From positions 81,137 through 145,136 of the forward strand of contig NZ_BOQL01000030.1 of NCBI RefSeq assembly GCF_018332655.1: a stretch of 64,000 nt of DNA, in the 5' to 3' direction. The stretch's first letter is position 1. The number at the start of each line of letters is the position of its first letter. The notes under the pieces are model-generated. The model did no database searches. It saw only the letters and a list, made by a program, of their open reading frames with translations, and was not told where the DNA came from. This stretch comes from Actinoplanes auranticolor. GTDB lineage: Bacteria; Actinomycetota; Actinomycetes; Mycobacteriales; Micromonosporaceae. Positions 52,121 through 62,108 of the stretch are shown one piece after another. Position numbers and translations under genes: made by a program.

Positions 52121-53257
52121 CTACGCGCCGCCGGCCGTCAGGGTCACCGTCTGCGGTTTGAAGCCTGCCCCGTTGATGTCCACGCCGGCCGTCTTCGCCA
52201 GGTCCAGGGCCTGCTTGATGTAGTCGTTGGTGAAGGCTAGCCCTTCCGGCTGCTTGGTCAGCACCGTGTCGCCGGTCTGGTTCTTCGTGGTCAGGGACAG
52301 GTCGACCGTCTGCTTCCAGTCCGCCTCGTTGATCGTGCCGATGCCGCCGGTGGCCGGCCAGACCAGCTTGTTCACCTCGTTCATCTGCCACAGCTGGTGG
52401 CTCTTGCCGAGCTTGGAGCCCTTGGCCACCACCAGGTCGCGGCACGCCTCGGCGTTGTCGCGGCAGTACGCCCAGCCCTTGATCGTGCCGGCCAGGAACT
52501 TCACCGTCTGCTGCTGGTACGCCGGGTCGCTGAGCTTCTCCGTGTTCGCCCACACCGCGTCCTGCAGCATCGACGAGCCTTCGGTCTTCCAGTCGATGAC
52601 GGCGAAGTCCTCGGGCGTGTAGAGCTTGCCCGTGGCCGGGTTCGTCGCCTCCAGGAGCTGGGCGTACTCGTTGTAGCTCATCGCCTGGGCGGCGTCGATC
52701 TCCTTCTTGAGCAGTGCCTGCATGTCGAACTGCTGCTGCACCAGCGTGACGTCCTTGCCCGGGTCCAGGCCGGCCTTGGTCATACCGGCGAACAGCTCGA
52801 ACTCGTTGCCGAAGCCCCAGTTGCCGACCTTCTTGCCCTTCAGGTCGGCCGCCTTGGTGATGCCGCTGTCCTTCCAGGCCACCTGGTACGTGCCGGAGCG
52901 GGCGAAGATCTGCCCCACGTCGGTGATGCCGGCGCCCTGCTCCCGGGACGCCAGCGCCTTGGGGACCCAGGCCACCGCGTAGTCGGCCTTGCCCTGGGCC
53001 AGCGCGGTCTGCGGCACGATGTCCACGCCGCCTTCCAGCAGCTGGACGTCGAGGCCCTGCTCCTGGTAGTAGCCCTGGTCCACCGCGGCGATGTAGCCGG
53101 CGAACTGGGCCTGGTAGAACCACTGCAGCTGCAGCTTGATCGGGGTCAGGGCGCCGCCGCTGGCGCCCGGGGTCGTGGTCGTGGGGGTGTCGGCGGTGCC
53201 GCAGGCGCTCAGCGTGAGCGCGGCGGCGACGAGGGAGGCGAGCAAGGGACGACGCAC
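52121..53257 (-). CDS. ABC importer binding lipoprotein, NMT1/THI5-like
   Basis: A 378-aa lipoprotein (lipobox LSAC, Cys19) of the NMT1/THI5 and nitrate/sulfonate-binding group. It shows LQLQWFYQAQFAGYIAAVDQ and GYYQEQGLDVQLLEGGVDIV, the N-terminal signature of pyrimidine/HMP-type binding proteins. GTG 53257 follows AGGAG by 5 bases, overlapping the permease stop region. It ends the eight-gene operon. Together with dihydropyrimidinase and beta-ureidopropionase it probably brings in a pyrimidine, dihydropyrimidine or hydantoin; the ligand is inferred from context. Confidence 0.85.
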   Translation of the reverse strand: MRRPLLASLVAAALTLSACGTADTPTTTTPGASGGALTPIKLQLQWFYQAQFAGYIAAVDQGYYQEQGLDVQLLEGGVDIVPQTALAQGKADYAVAWVPKALASREQGAGITDVGQIFARSGTYQVAWKDSGITKAADLKGKKVGNWGFGNEFELFAGMTKAGLDPGKDVTLVQQQFDMQALLKKEIDAAQAMSYNEYAQLLEATNPATGKLYTPEDFAVIDWKTEGSSMLQDAVWANTEKLSDPAYQQQTVKFLAGTIKGWAYCRDNAEACRDLVVAKGSKLGKSHQLWQMNEVNKLVWPATGGIGTINEADWKQTVDLSLTTKNQTGDTVLTKQPEGLAFTNDYIKQALDLAKTAGVDINGAGFKPQTVTLTAGGA

Positions 53258-53265
53258 ACGAACTC

Positions 53266-54030
53266 CTAGGAGATGAGGCGGGTTTTCCAGGGCATCGCGA
53301 TCCGCTCCAGCAGGAGCGTGGCTAGGTAGAAGAACAGTCCGAGCAGGCAGGCGCCGACCACGAAGGCCCAGGCACGGGGGTACGCGGTGAACGCGGCGGC
53401 GGAGGTGATCCGCGCGCCGAGCCCGTCCTGCAGGCCGCCGAAGTACTCGGCGACCACCGCGGCGATGACGGCCAGCGACGACGCCTGTCGCAGGCCGGTG
53501 AAGACGAACGGCAGCGCGCCGGGCAGCCGGACCAGCCGGGTGAAGGTCCAGCCGCCGGCGGCGTAGCTGGTCATCAGCTCCCGGTGGGTCGGGTCGACCT
53601 CGCGCAGGCCACGCAGCGTGTTGATGAAGACCGGGAAGAACACGATGATCCCGGCGACCAGCCGGCGCGGCACGCTCGAGGTGGATTCGAACATGTTGTT
53701 GAGGATCGGGGCGAGCGCGATGATCGGCAGTGCGTTGAGCACGGCGGCGAGCGGGACGGAGACCTCGGAGAGCACCCGGAACCGGCTCGCCGCCATCGCG
53801 GCCAGCACCCCGGCGACCGTGCCCCAGGCCAGCCCGACGAGCGCGTTGAGCCCGCTGGCCACCCCGGCCTCCCCGACGTTCCGGCGCTGCACGACCAGCT
53901 CGTGCCAGATCGCCGACGGCGCCGGCAGGATGAACGGCGCGATCCGCCCGAGCGACACCACCAGCTCCCACGCCACCAGCGCGGCGATCCCGAGCAGGAC
54001 CGGCGGGGCGACGCGGCGCAGGAGATTCAC
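53266..54030 (-). CDS. ABC importer permease 2
   Basis: A 254-aa permease of the nitrate/taurine/pyrimidine type (BPD_transp_1). Helices include APPVLLGIAALVAWELVVSL, LVGLAWGTVAGVLAAMAASR and FVVGACLLGLFFYLATLLL. The EAA-type loop LMTSYAAGGWTFTRLVRLPG contacts the ATPase. GTG 54030 overlaps the ATPase stop (GTGA). It pairs with the second permease as a heterodimer. Confidence 0.88.
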   Translation of the reverse strand: MNLLRRVAPPVLLGIAALVAWELVVSLGRIAPFILPAPSAIWHELVVQRRNVGEAGVASGLNALVGLAWGTVAGVLAAMAASRFRVLSEVSVPLAAVLNALPIIALAPILNNMFESTSSVPRRLVAGIIVFFPVFINTLRGLREVDPTHRELMTSYAAGGWTFTRLVRLPGALPFVFTGLRQASSLAVIAAVVAEYFGGLQDGLGARITSAAAFTAYPRAWAFVVGACLLGLFFYLATLLLERIAMPWKTRLIS

Positions 54031-54887
54031 GGCGCGGCCGTCGCGGAGGAGGCGGGCCCGGAGGTACGGGGAGACGGCGCCGCAACCGCAGCGGCGCCCT
54101 CCGCCTCCACGATGTCCGGCACGGGTCCCGGGCCCCGCAACGCGCGGCGGACCGCGGTGATCGCCGCGAAGTACGCCGGGGACTGCCGGGCCGCGTCGTC
54201 GCGGGTGCCCAGCTCGACGTCGATGGTCGCGGTGATCCGGCCCGGCCGCGGTGACATCACCACGACCCTGTCGGACAGGAACACCGCCTCCGAGATGGAG
54301 TGCGTGACGAAGACCGTGCTGGTGCCGGTCTGCGCGCAGATCGCCAGCAGCTCCGACTGCAGCCGTTCGCGGGTCATCTCGTCGAGCGCGCCGAACGGCT
54401 CGTCCATCAGCAGCAGCGGCGGGTGCACGGCCAGGGCCCGGGCGATCGCGACGCGCTGCTGCATGCCACCGGAGAGCTGCGCCGGATAGTGCCCGGCGAA
54501 GTCGGCCAGCCCGACCAGCGCCAGCATCTCGGTGGCCCGGGCCCTGCGTTCGGCCCGGGAGGCGCCGCGCAACTCCAGCGGCAGCTCCACGTTGCGCTGC
54601 ACGGTGCGCCACTCGAAGAGGCCGGCCTGCTGGAACGCGATGCCGTACTCCTGGTCCAGTCTGGCCCGGGCGGCCGGTTTGCCGGCCACCTCGACCGTCC
54701 CGGCCGACGCCGGGGTCAGGTCGGCGATCAGCCGCAGCAGGGTGCTCTTGCCGCACCCGGACGGCCCGATCAGGGAGACGAACTGGCCGGCCGGGATGGT
54801 CAGGTCGATGCCGGACAGGGCGGCGACCTCGTCGGGCCGGCCCGGGTTGAAGATCTTGGACACTCCGGTCAGGGATACCGCGGTCAC
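54027..54887 (-). CDS. ABC importer ATPase
   Basis: A 286-aa ATPase of the nitrate/sulfonate/taurine type. Walker A GPSGCGKSTLL, Q-loop AFQQAGLF, signature LSGGMQQRVAIARAL, Walker B LLLMDEPFGALDE and H-loop FVTHSISEAVFLSDRV. GTG 54887 overlaps the upstream permease stop (GTGA). The C-terminal 40 residues are an Ala/Pro-rich extension. It drives the importer with the two permeases on either side. Confidence 0.92.
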   Translation of the reverse strand: MTAVSLTGVSKIFNPGRPDEVAALSGIDLTIPAGQFVSLIGPSGCGKSTLLRLIADLTPASAGTVEVAGKPAARARLDQEYGIAFQQAGLFEWRTVQRNVELPLELRGASRAERRARATEMLALVGLADFAGHYPAQLSGGMQQRVAIARALAVHPPLLLMDEPFGALDEMTRERLQSELLAICAQTGTSTVFVTHSISEAVFLSDRVVVMSPRPGRITATIDVELGTRDDAARQSPAYFAAITAVRRALRGPGPVPDIVEAEGAAAVAAPSPRTSGPASSATAAP

Positions 54888-55726
54888 ATCGTCACCACCG
54901 ATACGCGTCGTCGGTGCCGCATCAGCGGCAGTTCCAGCAGGCTGACCAGGGCGGCGACGACGAGCCCGAGCAGGGCCGCGCCGAGCATCGCGGTGTAGAC
55001 CTTGGCGGGATCGCTGGTGGCCTCCCGGGAGTACTCGATGATGAGCCGGCCGATGCCGCCGCGCGTACCGGTGGAGATCTCACCGACCACCGCGCCCACG
55101 ACGGCGGCCGCGCCGGCCAGCCGCAGGGCCGGGAACAGGTACGGCAGCGAGGCCGGCAGCCGCAGCTTGACCAGCGTGCGCCACCACCCGGCGGCGTAGC
55201 TGCGCATCAGCTCCACCCCGGCCGTCTGGGGCGACTGCAGTCCGCGCAGCATGCCGACGGCGACCGGGAAGAAGGCCAGGTACGCCGCGATCACCGCGAC
55301 GGTCATCCACTCCGGCCACACCGTGCCGCCCCACCCGGCGATCAGCGGCGCGAGCGCGACCAGCGGCACGGTCTGCGACAGGATCACGTACGGCAGCAGG
55401 CCGCGCTCGACGATCCGGAACCGCTGCATGGCCACCGCCAGCAGCAGGCCGATCACCGCGCCGGCCGCGAAGCCGACCGTGGTGATGCCCAGCGTGAACA
55501 GGCTCGCGCCGAGCACCACCTGCCAGACCGGCCGGCCGCCGGTGAGCTCCGGGCGGGCGAGCCGGCTGAGCATGTCCCACACGTGCGGCATCGACAGGTC
55601 GTCGGCCCGGGGGAGGATCCGGACGCCGAACAGCACGGTCCCCTCCGGGTTCCCGACCGCTTTGTAGCCCTCCCAGAGGGCGATGAGTACGACCAGGCCG
55701 GCGACCGCGCTGAGCACACGTCTCAC
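54884..55726 (-). CDS. ABC importer permease 1
   Basis: A 280-aa permease of the same family as the 53266 gene, with helices VLSAVAGLVVLIALWEGY, LGITTVGFAAGAVIGLLLAV and MLGAALLGLVVAALVSLLEL, and the coupling loop LMRSYAAGWWRTLVKLRLPA. GTG 55726 overlaps the LLM flavoprotein stop (GTGA). A long N-terminal outer loop (GNPEGTVLFGVRILPRADDL) distinguishes it from its partner. Confidence 0.88.
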   Translation of the reverse strand: MRRVLSAVAGLVVLIALWEGYKAVGNPEGTVLFGVRILPRADDLSMPHVWDMLSRLARPELTGGRPVWQVVLGASLFTLGITTVGFAAGAVIGLLLAVAMQRFRIVERGLLPYVILSQTVPLVALAPLIAGWGGTVWPEWMTVAVIAAYLAFFPVAVGMLRGLQSPQTAGVELMRSYAAGWWRTLVKLRLPASLPYLFPALRLAGAAAVVGAVVGEISTGTRGGIGRLIIEYSREATSDPAKVYTAMLGAALLGLVVAALVSLLELPLMRHRRRVSVVTM

Positions 55727-56718
55727 GCGACCACCGGGATGATCTTCTCGCCGTACGCCCGCAGGGTCGCCTCTTTGTCGTCGTGCTGCAGGTAGAGGGC
55801 GAACTGGTCGACGCCGATCGCCCGCAGTTCCTCCAGGCGCTGCAGGTGCGCCTCGACCGGGCCCAGGATGCAGAACCGGTCCACCACCTCGTCCGGCACG
55901 AACGAGGTGTGCGAGTTGCCCGCCCGGCCGTGCTCGGCGTAGTCGTAGCCCTGCCGGCCCTTGATGTAGTCGGTCAGCACCTGCGGCACGGCACCGCCGG
56001 CGCCGTAGCGGGCGACGATGTCCGCGACGTGGTTGCCGACCATGCCGCCGAACCACCGGGTCTGGTCCCGCTGGTGCGCCAGGTCGTCGCCGACGTAGGC
56101 CGGAGCGGCGACGCAGAACTTGACGGCCGCCGGGTCGCGGCCGGCCCGCTCGGCGGCGGCCCGGACCGCCTTGATCATCCAGGCCGCGATGTCCGGATCG
56201 GCGAGCTGCAGGATGTAGCCGTCACCTACCTCGCCGGTCAGGGCCAGAGCCTTGGGCCCGTACGCCGCCACCCACACGTCCAGCCGGCTGTCGGGTGCCC
56301 AGGCGAACCGCAGCTCCTGACCGCGCAACGACACCGTCTGCCCGCTGGCCAGGCCGCGGATCACGCCGATGCTCTCGCGCAGCTGGGTGAGCGAGTTCGG
56401 TGGCAGGCCCAGCACCCGCAGGGCCGAGTCGCCGCGGCCGATCCCGCAGATGGTGCGGTTGCCGTACATTTCGTTGAGGGTGGCGAACTGGGACGCGATC
56501 ACGGTCCAGTTCCGGGTGCCCGGGTTGGTCACCATCGGCCCGACGATCACCCGTTCGGTGTCGGCCAGGATCTTGCTGTAGATGACGAACGGCTCCTGCC
56601 ACAGCACGTGGGAGTCGAACGTCCACACGTGGCTGTAGCCCAGCTCCTCCGCCTTCTTGGCCCACTCCACGACCTCCATGGCCGGTGGGTCGCACTGCAG
56701 GACGACGCCGATGTCCAT
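55723..56718 (-). CDS. LLM-class flavin-dependent monooxygenase (TIGR03842-like)
   Basis: A 331-aa bacterial luciferase-like protein. Features include MDIGVVLQCDPPAMEVVEWA at the N-terminus, the strand-helix SHVWTFDSHVLWQEPF, IGRGDSALRVLGLPPNS and VWVAAYGPKALALTGEV, all typical of F420/FMN-dependent members annotated as TIGR03842. Members are frequently found with hydantoinase genes; this is from memory of family context. It lies 2 bases after the semialdehyde dehydrogenase gene. Its reaction is unknown, perhaps oxidising a ring-modified pyrimidine before hydrolysis. Confidence 0.85.
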   Translation of the reverse strand: MDIGVVLQCDPPAMEVVEWAKKAEELGYSHVWTFDSHVLWQEPFVIYSKILADTERVIVGPMVTNPGTRNWTVIASQFATLNEMYGNRTICGIGRGDSALRVLGLPPNSLTQLRESIGVIRGLASGQTVSLRGQELRFAWAPDSRLDVWVAAYGPKALALTGEVGDGYILQLADPDIAAWMIKAVRAAAERAGRDPAAVKFCVAAPAYVGDDLAHQRDQTRWFGGMVGNHVADIVARYGAGGAVPQVLTDYIKGRQGYDYAEHGRAGNSHTSFVPDEVVDRFCILGPVEAHLQRLEELRAIGVDQFALYLQHDDKEATLRAYGEKIIPVVA

Positions 56719-56720
56719 GC

Positions 56721-58205
<1,485 letters not shown>

Positions 58206-58213
58206 GTGGCCTC

Positions 58214-59659
58214 CTAGACCAGGTAGTCCGAGAGTCCCCGGCGGACGTACCGGCCGTGGCCTTTACGTCCCTGGTAGGCGCCGTCCTGGACGACGAACGT
58301 GCCGCGGGAGATGACGGTGTCGACCTTGCCGTCGATCTCCCAGCCCTCCCAGGCGGAGTGGTCCATGTTCATGTGGTGGGTGGCCGCGCTGATCCGGGTA
58401 CGGCCGTTCGGGTCGTAGAGCACGATGTCGGCGTCCGAGCCGGGCGCGATGACGCCCTTGCGCGGGTACATGCCGAACATCCGGGCCGGGGTGGTCGCGA
58501 TCGTCTCCACCCAGCGGGCCAGCGACAGCTTGCCGTCGACCACGCCCTGGTACAGCAGGTCGACGCGGTGCTCGACGCTGCCGATCCCGTTGGGGATCTT
58601 GGAGAAGTCGCCGAGGCCCAGCTCCTTCTGGTCCTTCATGCAGAACGGGCAGTGGTCGGTGGAGACCACGGCCAGATCGTTGGTGCGCAGGCCGCGCCAC
58701 AGGTCGGCCCGGTGGCTCTCGTGCTTGCTGCGCAGCGGCGTCGAGCAGACCCACTTGGCGCCCTCGAAGCCCGGCGCGCCCAGCTGGTCCTCCAGCGTCA
58801 GGTACAGGTACTGCGGGCAGGTCTCGGCGAAGACGTTGCGGCCCTGGTCCCGGGCCGCCGCGACCTGCTCCAGCGCCTTGGAGGCGGACAGGTGCACGAT
58901 GTAGAGCGGGCAGTCCGCGGCCACACCGGCCAGCCAGATCGCCCGGCTGGTGGCCTCGGCCTCCAGCTCCTGCGGGCGGGTCAGGCCGTGGTGGATCGGG
59001 TCCGTCTCGCCGCGTTCGAGGGCTTGCTTGACCAGCACGTCGATTGCCGGGCCGTTCTCCGCGTGCATCATGATCATGGCGCCGTTGTCGCGGGCCTTCT
59101 GCATCGCCCGCAGGATCTGCCCGTCGTCGCTGTAGAACACCCCCGGGTACGCCATGAACAGCTTGAAGCTGGAGATGCCCTCGTCGGTGACGAGCTGGTC
59201 CATGGCCTTGAGCGCGTCGTCGGTGACGCCGCCCAGGATCATGTGGAAGCCGTAGTCGATGTGGCAGTTGCCCTCGGCCTTGGCGTGCCAGGCGGCCAGC
59301 CCGTCCTGCACCACCTCGCCGTAGCGCTGCACGGCGAAGTCGATGATCGTGGTGACCCCGCCGAACGCCGCCGCCCGGGTGCCGGTGTCGAAGGTGTCGC
59401 TGGCGTGTGTCCCGCCGAACGGCAGCTCCATGTGGGTGTGCGCGTCGACCGCGCCCGGGATCACGTACCTGCCGGTGGCGTCGATGGTCTCGATGTCGGC
59501 TGGGCCGCGGCCCGGCGCGAACACGGCGGCGATGGTCTCGCCGTCGACGAGCACGTCGGCGGGGGAGGCCCCGGTCGGGCCGACCACCGTCCCACCCTTG
59601 ATCAGGAAGCTGCCTTTAGTCCGGTCAAGGGCGGCGGCGGGGCGGTTGGACGGGCTCAC
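58214..59659 (-). CDS. hydA: Dihydropyrimidinase (hydantoinase)
   Basis: A 481-aa amidohydrolase-fold enzyme. Metal ligands: His74 and His76 (VDAHTHMELPFG), carboxylated Lys166 (FKLFMAYPGVF), His199 (MMHAENG), a further His in YIVHLSAS, and Asp in STDHCPF. The DHCPF motif and FKLFMAYPG loop are those of dihydropyrimidinases rather than dihydroorotases or allantoinases. It opens the ring of dihydrouracil, dihydrothymine or hydantoins. GTG 59659 overlaps the beta-ureidopropionase stop (GTGA), so both are coupled. Confidence 0.93.
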   Translation of the reverse strand: MSPSNRPAAALDRTKGSFLIKGGTVVGPTGASPADVLVDGETIAAVFAPGRGPADIETIDATGRYVIPGAVDAHTHMELPFGGTHASDTFDTGTRAAAFGGVTTIIDFAVQRYGEVVQDGLAAWHAKAEGNCHIDYGFHMILGGVTDDALKAMDQLVTDEGISSFKLFMAYPGVFYSDDGQILRAMQKARDNGAMIMMHAENGPAIDVLVKQALERGETDPIHHGLTRPQELEAEATSRAIWLAGVAADCPLYIVHLSASKALEQVAAARDQGRNVFAETCPQYLYLTLEDQLGAPGFEGAKWVCSTPLRSKHESHRADLWRGLRTNDLAVVSTDHCPFCMKDQKELGLGDFSKIPNGIGSVEHRVDLLYQGVVDGKLSLARWVETIATTPARMFGMYPRKGVIAPGSDADIVLYDPNGRTRISAATHHMNMDHSAWEGWEIDGKVDTVISRGTFVVQDGAYQGRKGHGRYVRRGLSDYLV

Positions 59660-60495
59660 GGGGCCACCAACCCGTCGTAGCTGTCCGGGCGGCGGTCGCG
59701 GTAGAACGCCCAGCGGTCCCGGACCGTGGTGAGCAAATCCATGTCCAGGTCGCGGACGATCAGCTCGGGGTTGTGGGTGTCGCCGACCGCGCCGACGAAC
59801 TTGCCCTCCGGGTCGACGAAATAGGACTGGCCGTAGAAGTCGTTGTCGCCGAGCTCCTCGACCCCGGTGCGGTTGATCGCGCCGATGAAGTACTCGTTGG
59901 CCACCGCGCTGGCCGGCTGCTCCAGCTGCCACAGGTACGACGACAGGCCCCGGCTGGTGGCCGACGGGTTGAAGACGATCTGCGCGCCGCCCAGACCCAG
60001 CGCGCGCCAGCCCTCGGGGAAGTGCCGGTCGTAACAGATGTAGACGCCGACCTTGCCGACCGCGGTGTCGAACACCGGGTAGCCCAGGTTGCCGGGGCGG
60101 AAGTAGAACTTCTCCCAGAAGCCGTTGACCTGCGGGATGTGGTGCTTGCGGTACTTGCCGAGGTACGAGCCGTCGGCGTCCACCACGGCCGCCGTGTTGT
60201 AGAGGACGCCGGGCTGCTCCTGTTCGTACATCGGCAGGATCATCACCATGCCGAGCTCGGCGGCCAGCGCCTGGAAGCGTTCGGTGGTGGGGCCGGGGAT
60301 CGACTCGGCGTAGGAGTAGTAGGCCTTGTCCTGGACCTGGCAGAAGTAGGGGCCGTAGAACAGCTCCTGGAAGCAGATCACCTTGGCGCCCTGGGCGGCG
60401 GCGTCGCGAGCGTAGTCCTCGTGCGCCTTGATCATCGATTCCTTGTCGCCCGTCCAGTTGGTCTGGACGAGGGCGGCCCGGATGAGGTTGCTCAT
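59656..60495 (-). CDS. Beta-ureidopropionase (nitrilase superfamily)
   Basis: A 279-aa carbon-nitrogen hydrolase with the catalytic triad Glu44 (FQELFYGPY), Lys117 (KYRKHHIP) and Cys154 (YICYDRHFPEGWRAL). The FYGPYFCQVQD region and the CYDRHFPEGWR block are characteristic of N-carbamoyl-beta-alanine amidohydrolases. It cleaves N-carbamoyl-beta-alanine to beta-alanine, CO2 and ammonia. It is the first gene of the eight-gene operon and divergent from the MocR regulator. A ribosome site (GAGAGGGG) precedes the ATG 60495. Confidence 0.92.
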   Translation of the reverse strand: MSNLIRAALVQTNWTGDKESMIKAHEDYARDAAAQGAKVICFQELFYGPYFCQVQDKAYYSYAESIPGPTTERFQALAAELGMVMILPMYEQEQPGVLYNTAAVVDADGSYLGKYRKHHIPQVNGFWEKFYFRPGNLGYPVFDTAVGKVGVYICYDRHFPEGWRALGLGGAQIVFNPSATSRGLSSYLWQLEQPASAVANEYFIGAINRTGVEELGDNDFYGQSYFVDPEGKFVGAVGDTHNPELIVRDLDMDLLTTVRDRWAFYRDRRPDSYDGLVAP

Positions 60496-60588
60496 CGTGG
60501 CGGCCCCTCTCTGAGATCAGTGGTGGCGTGGGTCACCCCACGATTGTGATCGTCCGTCCACCCGCTGTCATCGTCCCCAGCTCATCGC

Positions 60589-60627
60589 TTGACATCCGGG
60601 GTCGATGTCGTAGGACACTAATGACAC
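60589..60627 (+). promoter_or_regulatory. Promoter region of the MocR regulator with direct repeat
   Basis: TTGACA (60589-60594) and TAGGAC (60611-60616) are 16 bp apart. GGACAC (60613-60618) and TGACAC (60622-60627) form a short direct repeat at 9-bp spacing. MocR/GabR regulators bind direct repeats, so this could be the shared operator of the divergent operons; weak evidence. Confidence 0.4.
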
Positions 60628-60714
60628 AACCACGGGCGGACAATTGCCCGCGTGTAACCAAATGTTTCGGCGACGTAAGAAGCGCGCCGGGCCGCGGGCG
60701 GGAGGTCGGGCGGT

Positions 60715-62091
60715 TTGCTGGGGCTCATCACGGGCGCGGTCGACGACCGCAGCGCCCGGGGCATCGCCGCGGCGGTCAGCCGGCTCGTCACCGCCGGTGA
60801 GCTGCCGGTCGGGGCGCGGCTGCCCACCGTGCGCGACGTGGCCCGCGAGCTCGGGGTCAGCCCGACCACGGTCAGCGAGGCCTGGCGCAGCCTGTCCCGG
60901 GCCGGGGCGATCCAGACCCGGGGCCGCTCCGGCTCGTTCGTCGCCGCCCCGGTCCTGCCCCGCCAGCGCCTGCGGTACGCCCAGCTGCACGGCCTGCTCA
61001 CCGGGGTGGCCCGGGACTTCTCCACCGGCGTGCCCGACCACGACCTGCTGCCCAGCGTCACCGACTCGCTGCGACGGATCGGCGACGCCCGGCTCACCAC
61101 GAGCTACCTCGACGCCGCTGTGCTGCCGCCGCTGGAGCGCGTGCTGCGGCAGCGCTGGCCGTACCCGCCGGATCAGCTCACTGTGGTCGACGGGGCGCTG
61201 GACGCCCTGGACCGGGTGACCGCCACGCTGGTCCGCTTCGGCGACCACGTGGTGGTGGAGAACCCGGCCTTCCCGCCCGTGCTCGACCTGCTGGAATCGG
61301 TCGGCGCCACCGTGGTGGGAGTGCCGATCGACGAGCAGGGGATGTGCCCGGACGCGCTGGGGGAGGCGCTCAAGGCGTACGACCCGGTCGCGGTCTACCT
61401 GCAGCCGCGGGCGCACAATCCGACCGGGGTCAGCATGACCGTGCGCCGGGCCGGTGAGCTGGCCGATGCGCTGGCCGCGTACCCGGAAGTCATGATCGTC
61501 GAGGACGACCACGCCGGCGACATCGCCACCGCGCCCCCGGTCAGCCTGGGCAGCCGGCTGCCGGACCGCACGGTGCACGTCGCCGGCTTCTCCAAGAGCC
61601 ACGGCCCGGACCTGCGCCTGGCCGCCCTGTCCGGCCCGGCCCCGCTGATCACCGCGGTGTCCGACCGGCGGCTGCTCGGACCCGGCTGGTCCAGCCGCCT
61701 GCTGCAGGCGGTGCTGCTCGACCTGCTCACCGACGCGGACGCGATCGCCCAGGTCGCCGCCGCCCGGCAGGTCTACGCCGAGCGCCGATCGGCGCTGCTC
61801 ACCGCCCTGGCCGCGCACGGCGCCACGGCGACCGCCGCCGACGGCATCAACCTCTGGCTGACCGTCGAGGATCAGCAGATGGCCATGCTCGCCCTGGCCG
61901 CGCACGGGATCGCGGTGGCCCCCGGCGCGCCGTTCGAGGTCACCGGGCTCGGCGCCGAGCACGTACGGGTCACCGCCGGTCTCGTCCGCGACGACTTCGA
62001 CTCCCTGGCCCGGACCCTCGCTTCCGCCGCCGGCGCGACCGCGCGCGGCAGCGGCCCCCGTTCCCGCCCGCACCCGCGGGGCTGGCGCTGA
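60715..62091 (+). CDS. MocR-type regulator (GntR helix-turn-helix fused to aminotransferase)
   Basis: A 458-aa regulator. The GntR winged helix (about 10-75) reads GIAAAVSRLVTAGELPVGAR then VARELGVSPTTVSEAWRSLS. The rest is a fold-type I aminotransferase domain with VYLQPRAHNPTGVSMT (ligand Asn-Pro motif), IVEDDHAGD and the PLP lysine in VAGFSKSHGPDLR. MocR proteins bind PLP plus an amino acid as effector. It starts at TTG 60715, about 10 bases past GGGAGG. It sits between the pyrimidine operon and a beta-alanine-type transaminase, so beta-alanine is a plausible effector. Confidence 0.9.
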   Translation: MLGLITGAVDDRSARGIAAAVSRLVTAGELPVGARLPTVRDVARELGVSPTTVSEAWRSLSRAGAIQTRGRSGSFVAAPVLPRQRLRYAQLHGLLTGVARDFSTGVPDHDLLPSVTDSLRRIGDARLTTSYLDAAVLPPLERVLRQRWPYPPDQLTVVDGALDALDRVTATLVRFGDHVVVENPAFPPVLDLLESVGATVVGVPIDEQGMCPDALGEALKAYDPVAVYLQPRAHNPTGVSMTVRRAGELADALAAYPEVMIVEDDHAGDIATAPPVSLGSRLPDRTVHVAGFSKSHGPDLRLAALSGPAPLITAVSDRRLLGPGWSSRLLQAVLLDLLTDADAIAQVAAARQVYAERRSALLTALAAHGATATAADGINLWLTVEDQQMAMLALAAHGIAVAPGAPFEVTGLGAEHVRVTAGLVRDDFDSLARTLASAAGATARGSGPRSRPHPRGWR

Positions 62092-62108
62092 CTCCCTTGG
62101 AGGACCCC

